Notes under the pieces: model-generated | Seen by the model: the letters and a program-made list of their open reading frames with translations, nothing else | Databases searched by the model: none | What the model was told of the DNA's origin: nothing | Shown: one piece after another, positions 23,991-36,210 of the stretch | Position numbering within the stretch: position 1 is the stretch's first letter | Layout: each line of letters begins with the position of its first letter | Made by a program: the position numbers and the translations under genes | Source of the DNA: Gordionus sp. m RMFG-2023 | Lineage: Eukaryota; Nematomorpha; Gordioida; Chordodea; Parachordodidae | Assembly (NCBI RefSeq): GCF_954871325.1 | Contig: NC_088777.1 | Span: 8,843,366-8,907,365 of the forward strand | Length of the DNA: 64,000 nt | Direction of reading: 5' to 3'

Positions 23991-24265
23991 ATTTAGAAGG
24001 AGAAATTATTAATGATTAATATAAATTTTTGTTTCTTACTATATGTACATCATAATTGTAATGAAATAATTTGATTGCCAAAGAGAAATAAAAATTAAGT
24101 AAAAATTTAAAAAATATAAGGAGAAATAAATTGTGAAAAATAAGAGGGAAAATAAATAATTTATTTTTTAAAAGAAAAAAAAGAATTATCAAAAATGAGA
24201 AGAAAAATAAATTTATATAAGATAACAAATATTTAGAAGAATCTTTTAGGGGCAACAATCATCTT

Positions 24266-24781
24266 AAATAATGTTCAAATAAAATTTTTTTAAACTTATA
24301 TTTATGAATTTCCTTTACAAAAAACAAGATTCTCAAACTTGAAAATAATTCAACCTTCTCAGATCTTACAATAACCTTGGATCAAGAATAGTCCCAAATA
24401 CTCATTTTTTATATGTTAAATATGCAATATATATGATAATAGATATGTAGATTTGTATAAATTTTTGTCGCATTTATTATATGGTGAAGGAATAAAGTAT
24501 TTATTTAGAAGAATATAAAAGTTAGATATTGCATAGTAAACATTTAACAAATTCTAAACCACAATCAATTTATAATACAATAAGACCCATTTATTTTTTA
24601 GTATATATTAATGGAAAATCACATGGTCTATTATTTAAAAAAATTGGAAATAAATTGAGCAATTATAGTGTTTTAATATTATGATAGGAATTATAACCAT
24701 TAAAAAAAGTTAATAAGTTTATATTTTTTATTAAGAAATTTTGGCATGATTAATATTATTATGAACTTAAATATATGTTAT
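24266..24781. other. SFR1 3-prime flank
   Basis: AT-rich, no recognised feature. It includes the 3-prime flank of the minus-strand SFR1 gene. Confidence 0.35.
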
Positions 24782-25152
24782 TTAAATAAATTCTTCATTT
24801 TCACTATCATATGTAATAAGCTTGGTATCTATGTTTAATTCATTTAACAATTGGCTCATTGTCAATTTATTGCCTTCACGGGATTGATTTATTATTTGCA
24901 AAAGATTTTCTAATGCTGCATGTACAGAATTCTTCCATTTTATTGTTAATTCAGATAATTTTTCTGAATCAACCTAAATAAATTATATGAATTGGAGTTA
25001 AAATAAACTTGTTTTGTAGGATCATTTAGAGATATTTTTTCTAATCTTTTATATTTATCAAGAATTAATTTTTTTATATTAATTTCATTTTTCAAATTTT
25101 GTTCTCTAATTAAATCATTATTCTCTATCTCGTTATCATTTTGTAAATCCAT
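24782..25152 (-). CDS. SFR1: SFR1/MEI5 homolog, compact two-exon gene
   Basis: SFR1 pairs with SWI5 to stabilise and stimulate RAD51/DMC1 filaments in homologous recombination. Exon 1 is 25152-25009 (48 codons from ATG) and exon 2 is 24973-24782 (63 codons and TAA), joined in phase 0 across a 35-base GT-AG intron, giving 111 residues. Residues 14-40 form a Lys-rich coiled coil (NLKNEINIKKLILDKYKRLE). Exon 2 carries the family's C-terminal block: LSELTIKWKNSVHAALENL matches the LQ-L..KW..C.Q..L..L pattern, and KLTMSQLLNELNIDTKLI with YDSENEEFI matches KLSLTQLIDHYGLDDKLLHY...EEEFI. Vertebrate SFR1 is about 245 residues with a long disordered N-terminus; here only the coiled coil and C-terminal core remain. 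If the intron were retained, the frame would end at 24946, losing the conserved block. Further 5-prime exons cannot be excluded. Confidence 0.82.
24974..25008 (-). other. 35-base intron of SFR1
   Basis: On the minus strand it begins GTTTATTTTAAC and ends TTTATTTAG. It is removed in phase 0 and restores the conserved SFR1 C-terminus. Confidence 0.75.
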
Positions 25153-27527
25153 GAATAATTTTAATTTTTTGAAAAGGCGCTGATTTTAAATCCCAACTTT
25201 AAAGTGTATGATATTGATAGTTTAGATCGTTTACTAAACAACAACTCTAAATTTTTTTAACCATTTTATATTTAAAATACTAACTGCTCAATATTTGGTC
25301 GCCAACCTGATAAACCTTACTCCATAATCGTATAATCTGAACCAAAGCTGCCATTTGAAAAACAATTTTTTTAAAATAAATAATTTACCAAACGTCAAAT
25401 AATTTTCGTTAGAATTTTTGATAACGTAGTCTTCATTACTCAACCGAAAAAGAAATGTTAATGACTTGACCAAAATAATTTTTTTTAACTTATATATTCA
25501 ACAAATAATCTAACTTTTTATAATTCACTAATAAACATCTTAGATATGTTATGATCTATCGACTAATCAAATCAGAAATTGACATATTAGTTGTTATGAT
25601 CTATCGATTCTAATCAGGAATTGACATATTTATGAAATAGAAATGCTTTTACAGCGTTAAGATACAAATTTAGCACTTATTTTAAGACGATATTGGGAAA
25701 ACATTTTATCGCTATTATCAAAATATAGTTTTGCACAACTTAGGGTATTACTGTCTCATAAAATTAGGTTATGTTGCATGCTACAAATCCTAAAAGTTAT
25801 GCCACCTTTTAAATATTTTAAGACTGCTTTTTAATCTAGTTTCGACTAATTTTATTATACTCATTATAAAAAAATTTCTTAGTTACATTTTTTAAAAGTA
25901 AAATCTAAAAGGTGTTTTAGTTTTATTCAAAAATAGATTTCTTGAGCTACATATACAAGGGTGCCTGATATAAATAGAACTTTAAAAAGGCCAAACCAAA
26001 TTTTTAAGCGAAATAATATCCTAGCCTCAATCGAGGTTAAAATTTAAAGGATAGCTAATTTTAATAAAGAATTTTTTTGAATGTTAGGATTTCGGCGATC
26101 TAACAACACTGCAGGCATCAAATAGTCCAATTTTAACAATATATTTAATAGGAAAAGCAGTTTGTTGGTTGTTTGGATAAATCGATAATATTGGTAGCAA
26201 ACCCTTTACAAAATCTACCCCTATCTTCCACTACCACCCCCCCCCCCCAAATAAAATTGTTTTTCATAGATCTTCGGCTACGATATTTATCGGCTAATCA
26301 TTCTCATAACACTGATATAAATTTATAAATGTCTTATGAGTCACATTTAAAAACTCCTAATTAAACTCTTTCGGACCTCATAATTATTTAGGTCAGGAAT
26401 AAGAAATAATCATTGATTGGTGATTATCAACTAGAATTTATTAAGCGTATTATTAGCCACAAGCGTATATAACTTAAAACTGTATTAAAAGGTGAATGAA
26501 TTAGAAAATAAATATATATTGAGGCATTTTTTTTTTGAGTTTCATAAATTTATTAAACTGGTGATATAAAATATTGGCAATTTCAAATAAACAAATTCAA
26601 ATATAATTAAAAAATATATATAATAATGAATTCATCATAAAATAAATGTTCCGAAAAATTGTACAAAAGAATAAATTAAAAAAGATTTTAAATTTTAAAT
26701 ATAAAGTTTGATATTATTTGTAATGTTAAACAAGAGACATCTTGCGGATTAAATATTATAAAATTATATTTTTACAAATTATATAATTAAAATAATATAT
26801 TAATCTTTTGTTGTTATTTAGATTTGTACTCATTAATTATACATAAATTAAATTATTTTGTATATATTTATATTGTTTATTTTTTAAATAGGAAATATTT
26901 TTTAAAAAAATGTGTATTGTTACTTAGTTTACAAGTTTACATTGATCTTGTTTATTCTTCCTTTACTTTTCCCATCAAAAAAAACTCTTAGCCTCCTCTC
27001 TCATGATGTGGGGAAATATTTACAAATACCGCTTGATTCGGAAATTCACTTTTATTTAAAAAATTTTCATTAAAAAAATACATAACTAGTAAGATTAAAA
27101 TAGACTAATTAGAAATACTTTCCGATATATAATACTTTGTTCAAAATAAGAAGAAAAGGAAATTAAAATTAAAAGAATGGGATGGTCTTCGATAATATAT
27201 AGATAGAAATATTCCTAATGAAAAATTTATAAAATCTTTAAGATACTTCATCCTACTCCATGTGAAGAGGGCGTTCATCTTATGTTTTAATCATGATAGA
27301 TAAATGAACAATTTTAATAGTAAATAATTTGTGATTTAATGATCATAAATATTAATGGACCCTCGATATCGGAATGGATTTCAGATCCATGTATCAAAAT
27401 ATGGAAAATGAATCATCGTGGGTTGAAATCTTCTAAAAGAAAAATACAGCCCAAATAAAACGAAGAAATGAAAGAATTACGGAATTTTTTTAAAATTAAT
27501 ATTTTTTAATTTGTATAGATATTGGCA
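25153..27527. other. No gene recognised; C run and a lone MITE end
   Basis: Mostly AT-rich. A run of 12 C lies at 26237-26248. At about 26093-26106 the word TAACAACACTG matches the end of the CAGTGTTGTTA family, but no partner end was found. Confidence 0.45.
26237..26248 (+). repeat. Cytosine homopolymer run (12)
   Basis: A run of 12 C in AT-rich intergenic sequence. Confidence 0.95.
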
Positions 27528-28502
27528 GAGTTGGGCAGGTCCTACAGATTCTTTATAAAAAAATGAATCTTAGATAACAGATACTAGTATCTTTTTCAAA
27601 ATATCAAAGAGATACAAGATAATAGATAGTTGTATCTTTTACTAAATTAGAGTATCTTAAATACAAGATACTTTTAAATTATCATTACTAATTAAATTAG
27701 AATAGATTATAAAATACAGTTTTTATTATTTATTTGTGGAGAACATAGCATACACATATAAGAATGAATATTTGCAATAATTAATAAAATATTTATTGTT
27801 TAATTAATTATAATAACCAGCGATTTTAATATTAATTTTTGCCCATTAATAGCTTAAACAGGGAAGGGAGAGTAATATATTTATTGGGAGTTGAAAATGT
27901 GCAAATAATAAAAAAAAATTAAATCAAATGATTTATTAGAATTTGCAGGTTGTTTTCTGTGTTGTTTTAAATATAGATTATATTCGGAGTATATGAATAA
28001 ATGGCATCTCTAAAAAAATATACTAGTTTTATTTTATTCATTATCTTTACTAAGTATTTATCATTACTTGTTTTGATATTTATGTGTTTTTTAAATTAGT
28101 TTTATTTTCTAATATGACTTATTAATTCTTGCATTTGTAATATCATATAATATATATAAATATCATTTAAATCTCTTTTCAAATTTTTTTTATATATTTC
28201 TTGCAAAATCATTAATTATATATAAAAAATATGAAAATAATGTACAACATTATATTATTTAATTATTAAATACATAACAATTTTCTTTAATGCATTTTAA
28301 ATCGATTAAATTTTGTAAATAAATACTGTTATGTAATTTTATTTATATCGTAAATAAATAAAAGTAACTAATAAAGTACTATTCTACCTTATTATAATTA
28401 TTTTATTAAGAGCCTTTTAAAATTATCTAATATTATATATCAATTGTAGCTTAAATATTTCCTCTAATAAGAACTTGCTAAAATCATTAAATATAAAATA
28501 TA

Positions 28503-29268
28503 TTAGGGATGTGCCGATATCGGATTGGATCGGGCCGATATTTTACCCATTTAAAAATATCTGTTATCGGTCAATATTATAAAATTTGATCTGATATAAA
28601 AATGGCTTCTTTAGCAAAAATAAAATGTTATAAAATTTAAAAAAATAGTTATATCTGAAATCATTTAAATTAAAATCCATTTATATGTATATTTTTTAAA
28701 AATGATAATTAATTTATAAACATTCTATTATATTGTTATTTTTTTGAGCATTCTGTTTATAAAAGTGTGCGATAATCTCTTCAGAATCTGTTTTTAGTGA
28801 AGCTGGTGATATTGACAGTTACTATCGCCACAAGCTGACCTCTGATAAATTGGAAATATTGGTTCTAAAAGAAATCTGTGCTATATTAATGTTAAATATT
28901 ATTTTAAATATTTATTTCAAATTTCATATATATATTTGTTTATTACTTATTATGTATATAGATTAATGTTATTACTTATTATATAAAAGTGATTTAAGAA
29001 TAAAAATATTTTATATACATTTAGAATTGCAATTGAATTGAATATAAACTATAACTGATCATTATAATATATTATGACATGAGTTATGGTATAGTTAAAT
29101 TATAGATGTTATACTAATAAAAAGTGTATTAAAAATTAAAACCATTGGTATCTTTACAGAATATAAAATTAGATATGATATCGGATCGGTAATTGGTCGA
29201 TATCAATTTAATATCGAGAATATCGTATCGGATTGACCTCTAAAAAGTGGTATCGGTACACCCCTTAA
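28503..29268. mobile_element. 766-base hAT-type MITE nested in the outer element
   Basis: The ends are TTAGGGATGTGCCGATA at 28503 and the complement of TTAAGGGGTGTACCGATA ending at 29268. The duplication AAAATATA lies at 28495-28502 and 29269-29276. GATATCGG-type words are repeated near both ends. The ends resemble those of the element at 58873-60363 (TAGGGCTGCACCGAT). There is no coding capacity. Confidence 0.9.
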
Positions 29269-29361
29269 AAAATATATATCCAAAATAATTTTAATTTGAT
29301 AATCAACCATCTTCTATAAAAAATTTTAATAACAATTATCTAAGAGGGACTTAAGTATAGG

Positions 29362-31406
29362 TAGACCTGTGCGCCGACAAAACTATTGGCGGTTGGCGCA
29401 ATTTTCAAAAATCTAATCAACGGCCGGCGGCGCTCTGATTTTTAGCTGCCGTCAACAAAATCAGCGAAATCGGCACAGTCATAAATTTTTATAACATAAA
29501 TTTTTTTAATTGCTAAATAATTTTTTTTTTTAAATAAGCAAATATATATACAAATATCTCGACATAATTTTTAATATTTATTTAATAGAAAACTCATTAT
29601 AAATCCATAATCGATTTCGTAATTTTATAATTATCATGTATAAAAATAATTTTATTTAAATTTTCGGGACATAATGATGACCTCCTTGAATTTAACATCA
29701 ATCCAGCGGTAGAGAAAACTCTTTCACCAGGTGTACTAATCGCTGGATTGCAAAGAATTTTTTAGGCGAGCCTGGAAAAATTGGGAAGTTTATTCTTCTT
29801 TTCTCTCCAAAATTTTAGAACGCCCACATTTTGTGAATGTCGTTTTCCAAAAATTGTGGCATTCTTGTTCTAAGTCACCTAACTTGGAATCATAATTCAT
29901 ATTTGTTGAATGTTTATTTGCTAATTTTGTCAAATAACTTTGAATTTAATAATGCCTCTTGATTCTCATTAGCTATATTCATTACCTGATTAATAATCTC
30001 TATAAATTTAAGATGTTTTATTATAAATTCTGAAACTGAACAATTTTGTTCTATTGAATACTTTGACACCACAATTGTCAATTTTTGAAATCTTGGGTCT
30101 AAAAGAGAAGCTAATACCTAGATAATTTTAAATAAAAAATAAAAGAATATTCTTATATATTATTACTTGCAGATTACAAACCGGAAATCGTAGCGCAAGT
30201 TTTTTTTAGCATATTTTCTTTAAATGAAATGATTTCAGAACTATCACTATCATTTACTATTATATGTGTTTCAATTTCACTTATAAAAAGTAACGCCAAG
30301 TTTAAAGTAAGCCTGTACTGAACTAATTAGGGAGAATTTTTCAAGAAGAAATAAATTTGTTAAAAATTTATTCTGGGTTGCAAAGCTACACAAAAACCGG
30401 ATTAAAACAAATGAATATGCAATTATCCAATATTATTTAAATCATATATGTCTATGTGTAATAATATTTTTAGCATGGCTCTAAAATTCAACTATTATAA
30501 ATCTTCCTCAGTAGCCAATGCTATTTCAATAGAACAAAAAAGACATAAAGGTAGATCTATTATTATAATAAATAATATATCTATAAATTTGATACCTTCA
30601 AAAATCTTTCATTCCTATATTATCAATTAATTAAAAAGGTAATAAGTCAGCACAACATAATAACATATAATTTATTGCTAGAAGCCATTTTTAGAGGTTT
30701 TAGAATTTGTCTGGAATTTTGGTTTGGATATAAAATATTTTTATAAACCTTGCGATTTTGATGAAGTATCTGCTTTAATATTATGTTCAGAAGTCAAGTG
30801 TTTTAACAAATTTCCTGCGCTAATGTTTATTGAAAAGTTTTGAATTTTATAGCTAGATTTATTTTACAAAAAATATAATTTAATTTAGTAAAGACTTTGG
30901 CTATATATGAGAAAATAAAAAAAAAATACTGTAAAAATGCTTATTTGAATTATCATTGTTTCCAATAGCCCTTTCTAAGCAACAACTGCAGTAAAATTTG
31001 TCAGAATTTATGGAAATTGTTTTGTTATCTCTTTTTAAGTGTAAGTAACCAAAAAATTTCCAGACTAAGGATTTTTTATTATCCAGAGTTAGGATAATAC
31101 TTTTTTAGAATTTTTAGATTTTTGATTGATTGAATTCTATAATGACGTCAATATAATTATGATTTTAAAATAGTAGAAAATAAAAATTCATCAAAATCCT
31201 GATTGACATTAAAAAAATTACAATAGTTATGTTGACCAATTATTAGAATAAAAAGGTATAAAATATGAAAGTAATTTCTGCGCCGGCCCTGCGCCGCCGA
31301 TATAAAAATCGGCGGCGCGCAGGCGTGATTTTTTTAAACGGCGGCGTTTTCGGCGTAATCAAAAAAGGTCAGTGGCCGGCCAACGGCCGGCCGGCGCACA
31401 GGTCTA
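29362..31406 (-). mobile_element. 2.0 kb hAT element relic with GC-rich ends, nested
   Basis: The ends are TAGACCTGTGCGCCG at 29362 and its complement ending at 31406. The duplication AGTATAGG is exact (29354-29361 and 31407-31414). The terminal 120 bases on each side are GC-rich and full of GCCGGC/GGCGGC words, in sharp contrast to the AT-rich interior. Minus-strand transposase remnants lie at 29597-30120. The element sits inside the hAT at 27536-32379. Confidence 0.93.
29597..30120 (-). pseudogene. hAT transposase C-terminal half, decayed
   Basis: Reading the minus strand from 30120, the remnants are: SLLDPRFQKLTIVVSKYS (the conserved A.LLDPRFK block); FWREKKNKLPN (the family's W(W/R)......P.L segment); and ISTPGERVFSTAGLMLN with SRRSSL.PEN (the dimerisation motif), ending at a stop at 29597-29599. 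Stops break the frame between the blocks, and no N-terminal BED finger was seen. The order and motifs are those of Ac/Tam3-type hAT transposases. Confidence 0.85.
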
Positions 31407-32509
31407 AGTATAGGTATTATTATGTTAATAATTATAAAATTTTTAATTTCAATGGAAGGCTCAAAAAAAAATACAAAAAATAATTAAATTTTTATTTTAT
31501 TTTTTATTAATACTTTAGAAACTAAACTATTTAACATTTTGTGTTCTTTATATATATTTTGAACTTTACAATTTTTTACATATTGAAATAATAAGTTTTT
31601 TTAAAAGGTTATATAAAAAAAGAATTTCGACAAGTTCGTCCTTATATTTTATAAAAAGTGAAAGAAAATTTACGAATAGGTCATTTAATTTATTTTACAA
31701 AAGTAAAAGAAAGAAAAATATAAAATTTTTTATATTCAAAAAATTATCTAATTAACAAAAATAAAAATGTATACTATACTTTAATATGTTTAACGAAGTT
31801 TGTAGAGGAGTTTGTTCAACCTTTAATAACTTTTTTACATGTGCAATTTTGACTCGGCTTGTACCTTGTCCTTTTTCACATAAATTACTTTATAAAATTT
31901 TCCATCTAGAATTTTAAATTTCGGATTTGATTCATGAGAACCTATCTCTATAATTTCATCTTAACTACTATAAATGTTAAATATTATACAAATTAAAAAA
32001 TATTACATATAAAATATAACCTTTACTTATTTTGTTTTGAAGTTGTTATTTTTAATCTATCTATCTTTGTGATCTGTAAAAGTTCCAACTAAATTTGGTT
32101 AACAATATATTTAAAATATAGCAGGAAAAAATAAAGAAAATAATACAAGATTTTACGAAGAAAATAAAGTTACATTGTGTGATATGTAAATGCTTTAAAC
32201 ATAAAGAATCTGTGTCTGTATCTTTTTAAAGAAAATGAAAAAGATACAAGATTCTTTTCAAAATAAAGGATCTTAGATACAGATACTAGTATCTTATTAA
32301 AAATGTCAATAAGATACTGAGTACAAGATACAAAATCTTGTATCTTAGAGAGAAGTATTCGCGGTACTGCCCAACTCTGGATATTGGTCGTATTATATTT
32401 GAATGTTTTTAAAATATAATATAAATAAAGAACTTATTCATATTCGTACTTTAAAAAAAAAATCGATTTTATATATATCATATTTTTTGATATTTAAAAA
32501 ATTGGTATA

Positions 32510-33640
32510 CCAGCGCTTTGCCTATAGCCATTCCTAAAACTGCCAAAAGAGCAAATTGAATATCAAATACCCAAATTATATAATAAATAAGCAATTACAT
32601 AAGTCAATTATAAAATTTATTAATATATGTACAAAAGTACTAATTAGCAAAAAGTCATTTCGCCTAAAAGAGCAAATCTAATAGCAAATATTCAAATTAT
32701 ATAGTAATTCAATAGAAAATTCCAAAATTATATAGTAAATATTTTAATAGTGAATTAAGTTTAATAATAAATTAGCAAAAGTAACAACAAATTATCAAAA
32801 TGTCGTTTCGCCTAAAAGTGCCAAAAGAGCAAATTCCCAAATTATATAATTAATGAGTAAATTTTATAGGAAACAAGAAAATTTAATATAAATTAGCTAA
32901 TTATCAAAATGCGTTTCCGCTAAGATCAAATGAATCAATTTAATAGCAAATATTCAAATTACATAATAAATGAATAGCAAATACTCAAACTATATAATAA
33001 AAGAGCAAATGTAATAACAAAATTGAAAATATAATAGTAAATTAGAAAATATAATAGCTAGCAAAATGCCTCTCGCCTAAAAATGCCAAGACATAATTTA
33101 ATAAAAAAAAATTTAATAATAAATGAGCAAAAATACTATCTAATTAGCAAAATACAGTTTAGCCTAAAAATGAAAAAAGGACCTAATTAAATAGCAAATA
33201 CTAACATTATATAATAAATCAGCAAATGTTATAGTAAATTTGATAGAGAATGACCAAAAATATACTAACAAATTATCAAAATGCCATTTGGCCAAAAAGT
33301 GCCAAAGGATAAGGACCTAATTTTTTAATAAATACTCAAATTATATACTAACAAATTATCAAAATGCCATTTGGCCAAAAAGTGCCAAAGGATAAGGACC
33401 TAATTTTTTAATAAATACTCAAATTATATAATAAGCAAATATAATAGTTAATTAGAAATTGTAATAGTAGATTACAAAATTTAATAATGAATGAGCATTA
33501 GCTAATTATCAAATTATCGTTTTGCATAGAAGTGTCGAAAAATAAAATTTAATAGACCATATTCAAATTATATAATAAATGAGAAAATATTTCATACTTT
33601 AATGCTTATTAGGCTAAATATGTATAAATAAAAAGCTTTT
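32510..33640. repeat. Degenerate tandem array, about 80-base unit
   Basis: Words such as AAATTATATAATAAATGAGC, TTATCAAAATGCCATTT and CGCCTAAAAGTGCCAAAAGA recur about every 80-150 bases with heavy divergence. One unit is duplicated almost exactly with a period of 83 (33262-33344 and 33345-33427), which shows recent unequal exchange or slippage. No coding capacity. Confidence 0.85.
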
Positions 33641-34559
33641 AAGAAAATACACCACTGAAAACCTGTATATATAACTAGTTAATATAGTTCTTTATTCGTT
33701 CAATCCAAAAATATAATTAGAAACTATTTACTTTAACAAGCTACTCATAACTTCTTCGGGTGTACATCTTAAATTTAATCCCTTTTAGAATTTTAATAGT
33801 TTAACGTAAAAAAGGAAAAAATTTCTTTAATAACATTTTTTTTATTCTAGTTTTTTCATAATCTGTTTGAGTCAGACCAATCTGACCACCAAGTCGAATG
33901 CTTTTGCATATTACTACGGCGCATGCCACTAGTTAGTTAAGCGCACGACAAATCGGCAACAAAATAATAATGATAAATAAAGGCGCAAAGTGAGCAAAAC
34001 AATATGTCGCTTAGGCATCATGACAAATCAGGATGAAAGAAAATATTTAGCATATTAAATGTATTTCGGAAAATTTGCCATGGACTTATTGCAAGCCATA
34101 ATTCCCGCAAATATTTGGTGTGAAAAAAAAATTAAGCATATCGATAATTTAATTCTTTATTAATAATACTGGATCTATATATAAGAAAAGCTCATTTCCA
34201 CGGTAGGGTTATTCCAATTTTTTTTATTTACTCAAATAATCTTTAGTATTTAAAATAATATTATGTAACAAGCCTGGAACGATTCTTAACAAATTTTCTA
34301 CAATATAAACAACAAACACCGAATATTTTTCAAATGTTAAAATATGTTTTTACATATTTTAAAAAATAACTCAAGAAATTTGATATAAACTATATGTAAT
34401 TCATAGAAACCATAGTTTTTCGAGCTCCAATAGCATAAGCTTTACTAAGAAGAATATGGTCACTTGATTATTATAAATTATTCGAATTCTAACAGTACCC
34501 CAAATTGAGTTAAAGTTTTGCATAAGGGTAGCCCATATTTTAGAATAAAGTGGGGGGTT
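33641..34559. other. No recognisable feature
   Basis: AT-rich sequence. The stretch 33885-34030 is less AT-rich but has no motif or open frame of note. Confidence 0.4.
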
Positions 34560-35590
34560 TAGAAGGAGCTACATCCTCTACCCTGTTTGGAGAGGCCGGA
34601 CCTAAAAAAATTTTTATATCACCACGGCAAGGCTTAAATTTTTTCCCCTATAAACCATTAAAACCCAAATATTTCACAACTCGATGAGATTTAAAACCTT
34701 CGTGGAGCGGGCCGGCCCAAATTTTCCAGCGGGCCGAGGCCGAGTCTGAATCTTTTAAAGAAAAATTAATGGGCTTGGGCCAATTTTTTCATTTAAATAT
34801 TGCTTATTTAAAACAGTTGCTAATTGAAAAAAATATTGCAATCTTTTCTTCTAATAACCACAAACAGTATAGCAAAAAAATTGATTGCCTAAAAATACCC
34901 TGAAAATTGTTTATTTTCATTGTATACAAAAAATTATATTTTTGGATATGGGCTTGTGCCGGGCTTTTGAAACTTATTATCGGCTTGATAATTTTTTTAT
35001 AATATTAAATATGGCTATACAAATTTTTTTTTACTCCGGCACGGCGAGGCCTGATTAAAAAACCCAGACCCATGAAGGTTGTGGTGATTCTGAATCTCTC
35101 GATTTTAAATCATTTGCCGAGGGCGATTTTAAATATTTTTAAATCTGATTTCCGAAAAATGTGTTCCAGCATGTGTAGAGTACCTACCCTAAGAATTTTG
35201 TTTTGTTTATTTTTTTTAAATTTCTATGAAAAAAAATATATATAAATCGCTATAAATTAAGAGTTTCTAAAGTTCGCGGCAAAATTTTTTGAATTCACAG
35301 TGTGGGTATTCTATACATACTGAAATACATTTCAGGTCAAATAAGGTTTTTATAATTTTTAAAAGTGCTCTCAGCGAATAAATTAAAATCCAAAGATTCC
35401 GAATTCCCATAAATTCCATATCCCAATACGACAGTAAAATGCCGAATATATTTTTTAAAACCCAGACTGAAATATTTTTTTCAAATCCCGGGCCTTAATA
35501 AAGGGTAACACCCACGCCAGGCCTAAAAAATAATTATTTAAAATAATAAGGACCGGGCCATGCCCTTGGTAGATCTCGGACACATTTAAT
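34560..35590. mobile_element. GC-patch MITE-like region
   Basis: Clusters of GGGCCGG, GGCCGAG and CCGGGCC words separated by A/T runs occur at 34590-34760, 34965-35060 and 35480-35560. An inner unit (about 34697-35083) has ACCTTCGTGG and its near-complement CCATGAAGGT as possible inverted ends. This style matches other GC-patch elements in the window. Exact ends and duplications could not be set. Confidence 0.45.
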
Positions 35591-36210
35591 AATATTTTGT
35601 TTTCCATTTTTATTTTAATCATTTTTCAAAATTAATGTTAATTTATTTGACATTTAAAATATAATATTAAATATTCCAAAAGAATCACATGATTGTTGTT
35701 GTTCAATATGTTCCTGAATTTTTTTATTACTAACGAAATGTTTTGAAGTGTTAGGTACTATATAAAAAAAATATTTAGCTATTTTTCCCCCTTTTTAAAA
35801 CATCCTTCAATCTTTATGGAAGGTAGAGTTATATATTTAAAGATATTTTAATAGAAATGAAACAAAATCTACTTCTCTTCATAACTAGACAGATACCATC
35901 GCGTTAAATTTTTAAAAAATAATCTTTCTTTTAAAAAATATACATCTAAATTGAGTTGTTACTAGATAAGAATAAATAAATCGCAAAAAGAGGGATATTA
36001 ATTAGAATAATTTATTAAATAATATTTTAGTAGATACATTATAATACACATTGATTTTCGAAAGAAAGTAAAAAATAGAAACTCTACATGCATAAATTAC
36101 AATTTTTTTAAATATGATGTATAAAACGTATAAAGATAATTGCAATAGGTTATGAGAATGGTCCAATATATATATATATATATCTACCGTGATTGACACT
36201 GGGTTTTTTC
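35591..36210. other. DOLK 3-prime flank
   Basis: AT-rich, including an (AT)n run at about 36165-36184. No gene recognised. Confidence 0.4.

Larger units (their letters stand above)
21620..24265. mobile_element. Tc1/mariner-like relic with long inverted arms, split by a hAT
   Basis: The arms at about 21760-21960 and 24050-24205 are inverted copies; landmarks are TTTATTTCTCTTTGGCAATC and TTTTTCTTCTCATTTTT. The left end carries six tandem units of about 20 bases of the type ATCAAAAAAGGAAAAGTCCC (21626-21750). A transposase remnant on the + strand near 23746-23890 gives DNIPFHHNHTISKLIE and an RGHIIKYIPP segment. This matches the DNAPFHH...GH.I.YLPPYSPDLNPIE block of Tc1/mariner/IS630 DDE transposases, and it is interrupted by stops. 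A separate hAT element is inserted at 22235-23438. Exact ends are uncertain. Confidence 0.7.
27536..32379. mobile_element. Outer hAT-type element holding two other hAT elements
   Basis: The ends are CAGAGTTGGGCAG at 27536 and its complement ending at 32379. The duplication GATATTGG flanks them exactly (27528-27535 and 32380-32387). Subterminal regions are rich in AGATAC/GTATCTT words in both orientations, including AGATACTAGTATCTT on each side. Without the two inner insertions it would be about 2.8 kb less, close to 2.0 kb. No transposase motif was recognised in its own sequence, so it appears non-autonomous. Confidence 0.92.

Noticed and set aside
32510-33640. A CRISPR array
   Set aside because: Units are long, divergent and without unique spacers, and the DNA is eukaryotic. 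It is an ordinary degenerate tandem repeat.
36165-36184. An (AT)n run as a promoter or structural element
   Set aside because: It is a simple microsatellite downstream of DOLK with no further signal.
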